Shown piece after piece: positions 14,037 through 14,162 of a stretch of DNA of 14,162 nucleotides (its first letter is position 1; every line of letters begins with the position of its first letter). Origin of the DNA: JASFYU01 sp045046905 (lineage in GTDB: Bacteria; Bacteroidota; Bacteroidia; Flavobacteriales; Flavobacteriaceae); the NCBI GenBank assembly GCA_045046905.1, contig JASFYU010000045.1, positions 1-14,162 on the forward strand, read 5' to 3'. The notes under the pieces are model-generated. The model saw only the letters and a program-made list of their open reading frames with translations, was not told the origin of the DNA and did no database searches. The translations under genes were made by a program, and so were the position numbers.

Positions 14037-14162
14037 GTAGGTGTAGAATATCTTTAAGGCAATATCGTTAGTAAGCCAATAATAAGGGTTTCTCAAAACG
14101 CTCTTGAATCTTAATTTTTGAATAGTTTTAAGGTCGAATCGTATTTTTTGACATTGAAAAAC

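Overview
The window looks like chromosome from a Bacteroidetes bacterium, most likely a marine member of the Flavobacteriaceae. The reasons are protein style, low-to-moderate GC, TAnnTTTG-type promoter boxes, a flavobacterial-type surface-lipoprotein signal, and intergenic spacers filled with short palindromic and heptameric repeats. No rRNA, tRNA, CRISPR array, complete insertion sequence or phage gene was seen.

Left part (1-5729): a small GIY-YIG nuclease-like gene (minus strand) lies between two direct copies of an intergenic repeat. The oxidative pentose-phosphate set follows: gnd (minus), then divergent zwf and pgl (plus). Together they take glucose-6-phosphate to ribulose-5-phosphate and yield NADPH. 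Copies of the same repeat lie between gnd and its neighbours, and a degenerate copy lies between zwf and pgl. A hotdog acyl-CoA thioesterase and a small membrane-anchored protein of unknown function form a TAATG-coupled pair on the minus strand. The thioesterase overlaps the end of pgl tail to tail by 20 bp.

Middle (5730-7312): a spacer built of degenerate 7-bp tandem units, then rmuC (minus).

Right part (7379-13907): a vitamin B12 (cobalamin) uptake locus. On the plus strand, a TAnnTTTG promoter and a well-formed cobalamin riboswitch lead into a BtuB-like TonB-dependent receptor and then a beta-propeller lipoprotein resembling BtuG. On the minus strand, transcribed away from the same intergenic region, are a periplasmic-binding lipoprotein (BtuF), a FecCD/BtuC permease and an ABC ATPase (BtuD). 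The model is capture at the surface by the propeller lipoprotein, passage through the receptor with TonB energy, binding by BtuF, and import by BtuCD. The riboswitch lies only in the outer-membrane transcript. None of the three ABC genes has an ATG start: two begin with TTG, and the ATPase has no ATG, GTG or TTG in frame before its Walker A motif. A second heptamer array separates permease and ATPase.

The right end (13907-14162) holds one more, expanded copy of the intergenic repeat and about 125 bp in which I see nothing. The gene content is mostly known biology. The less ordinary signals are the modular repeat family, the heptamer arrays that begin at stop codons, the non-AUG starts, and the split control of the B12 locus.
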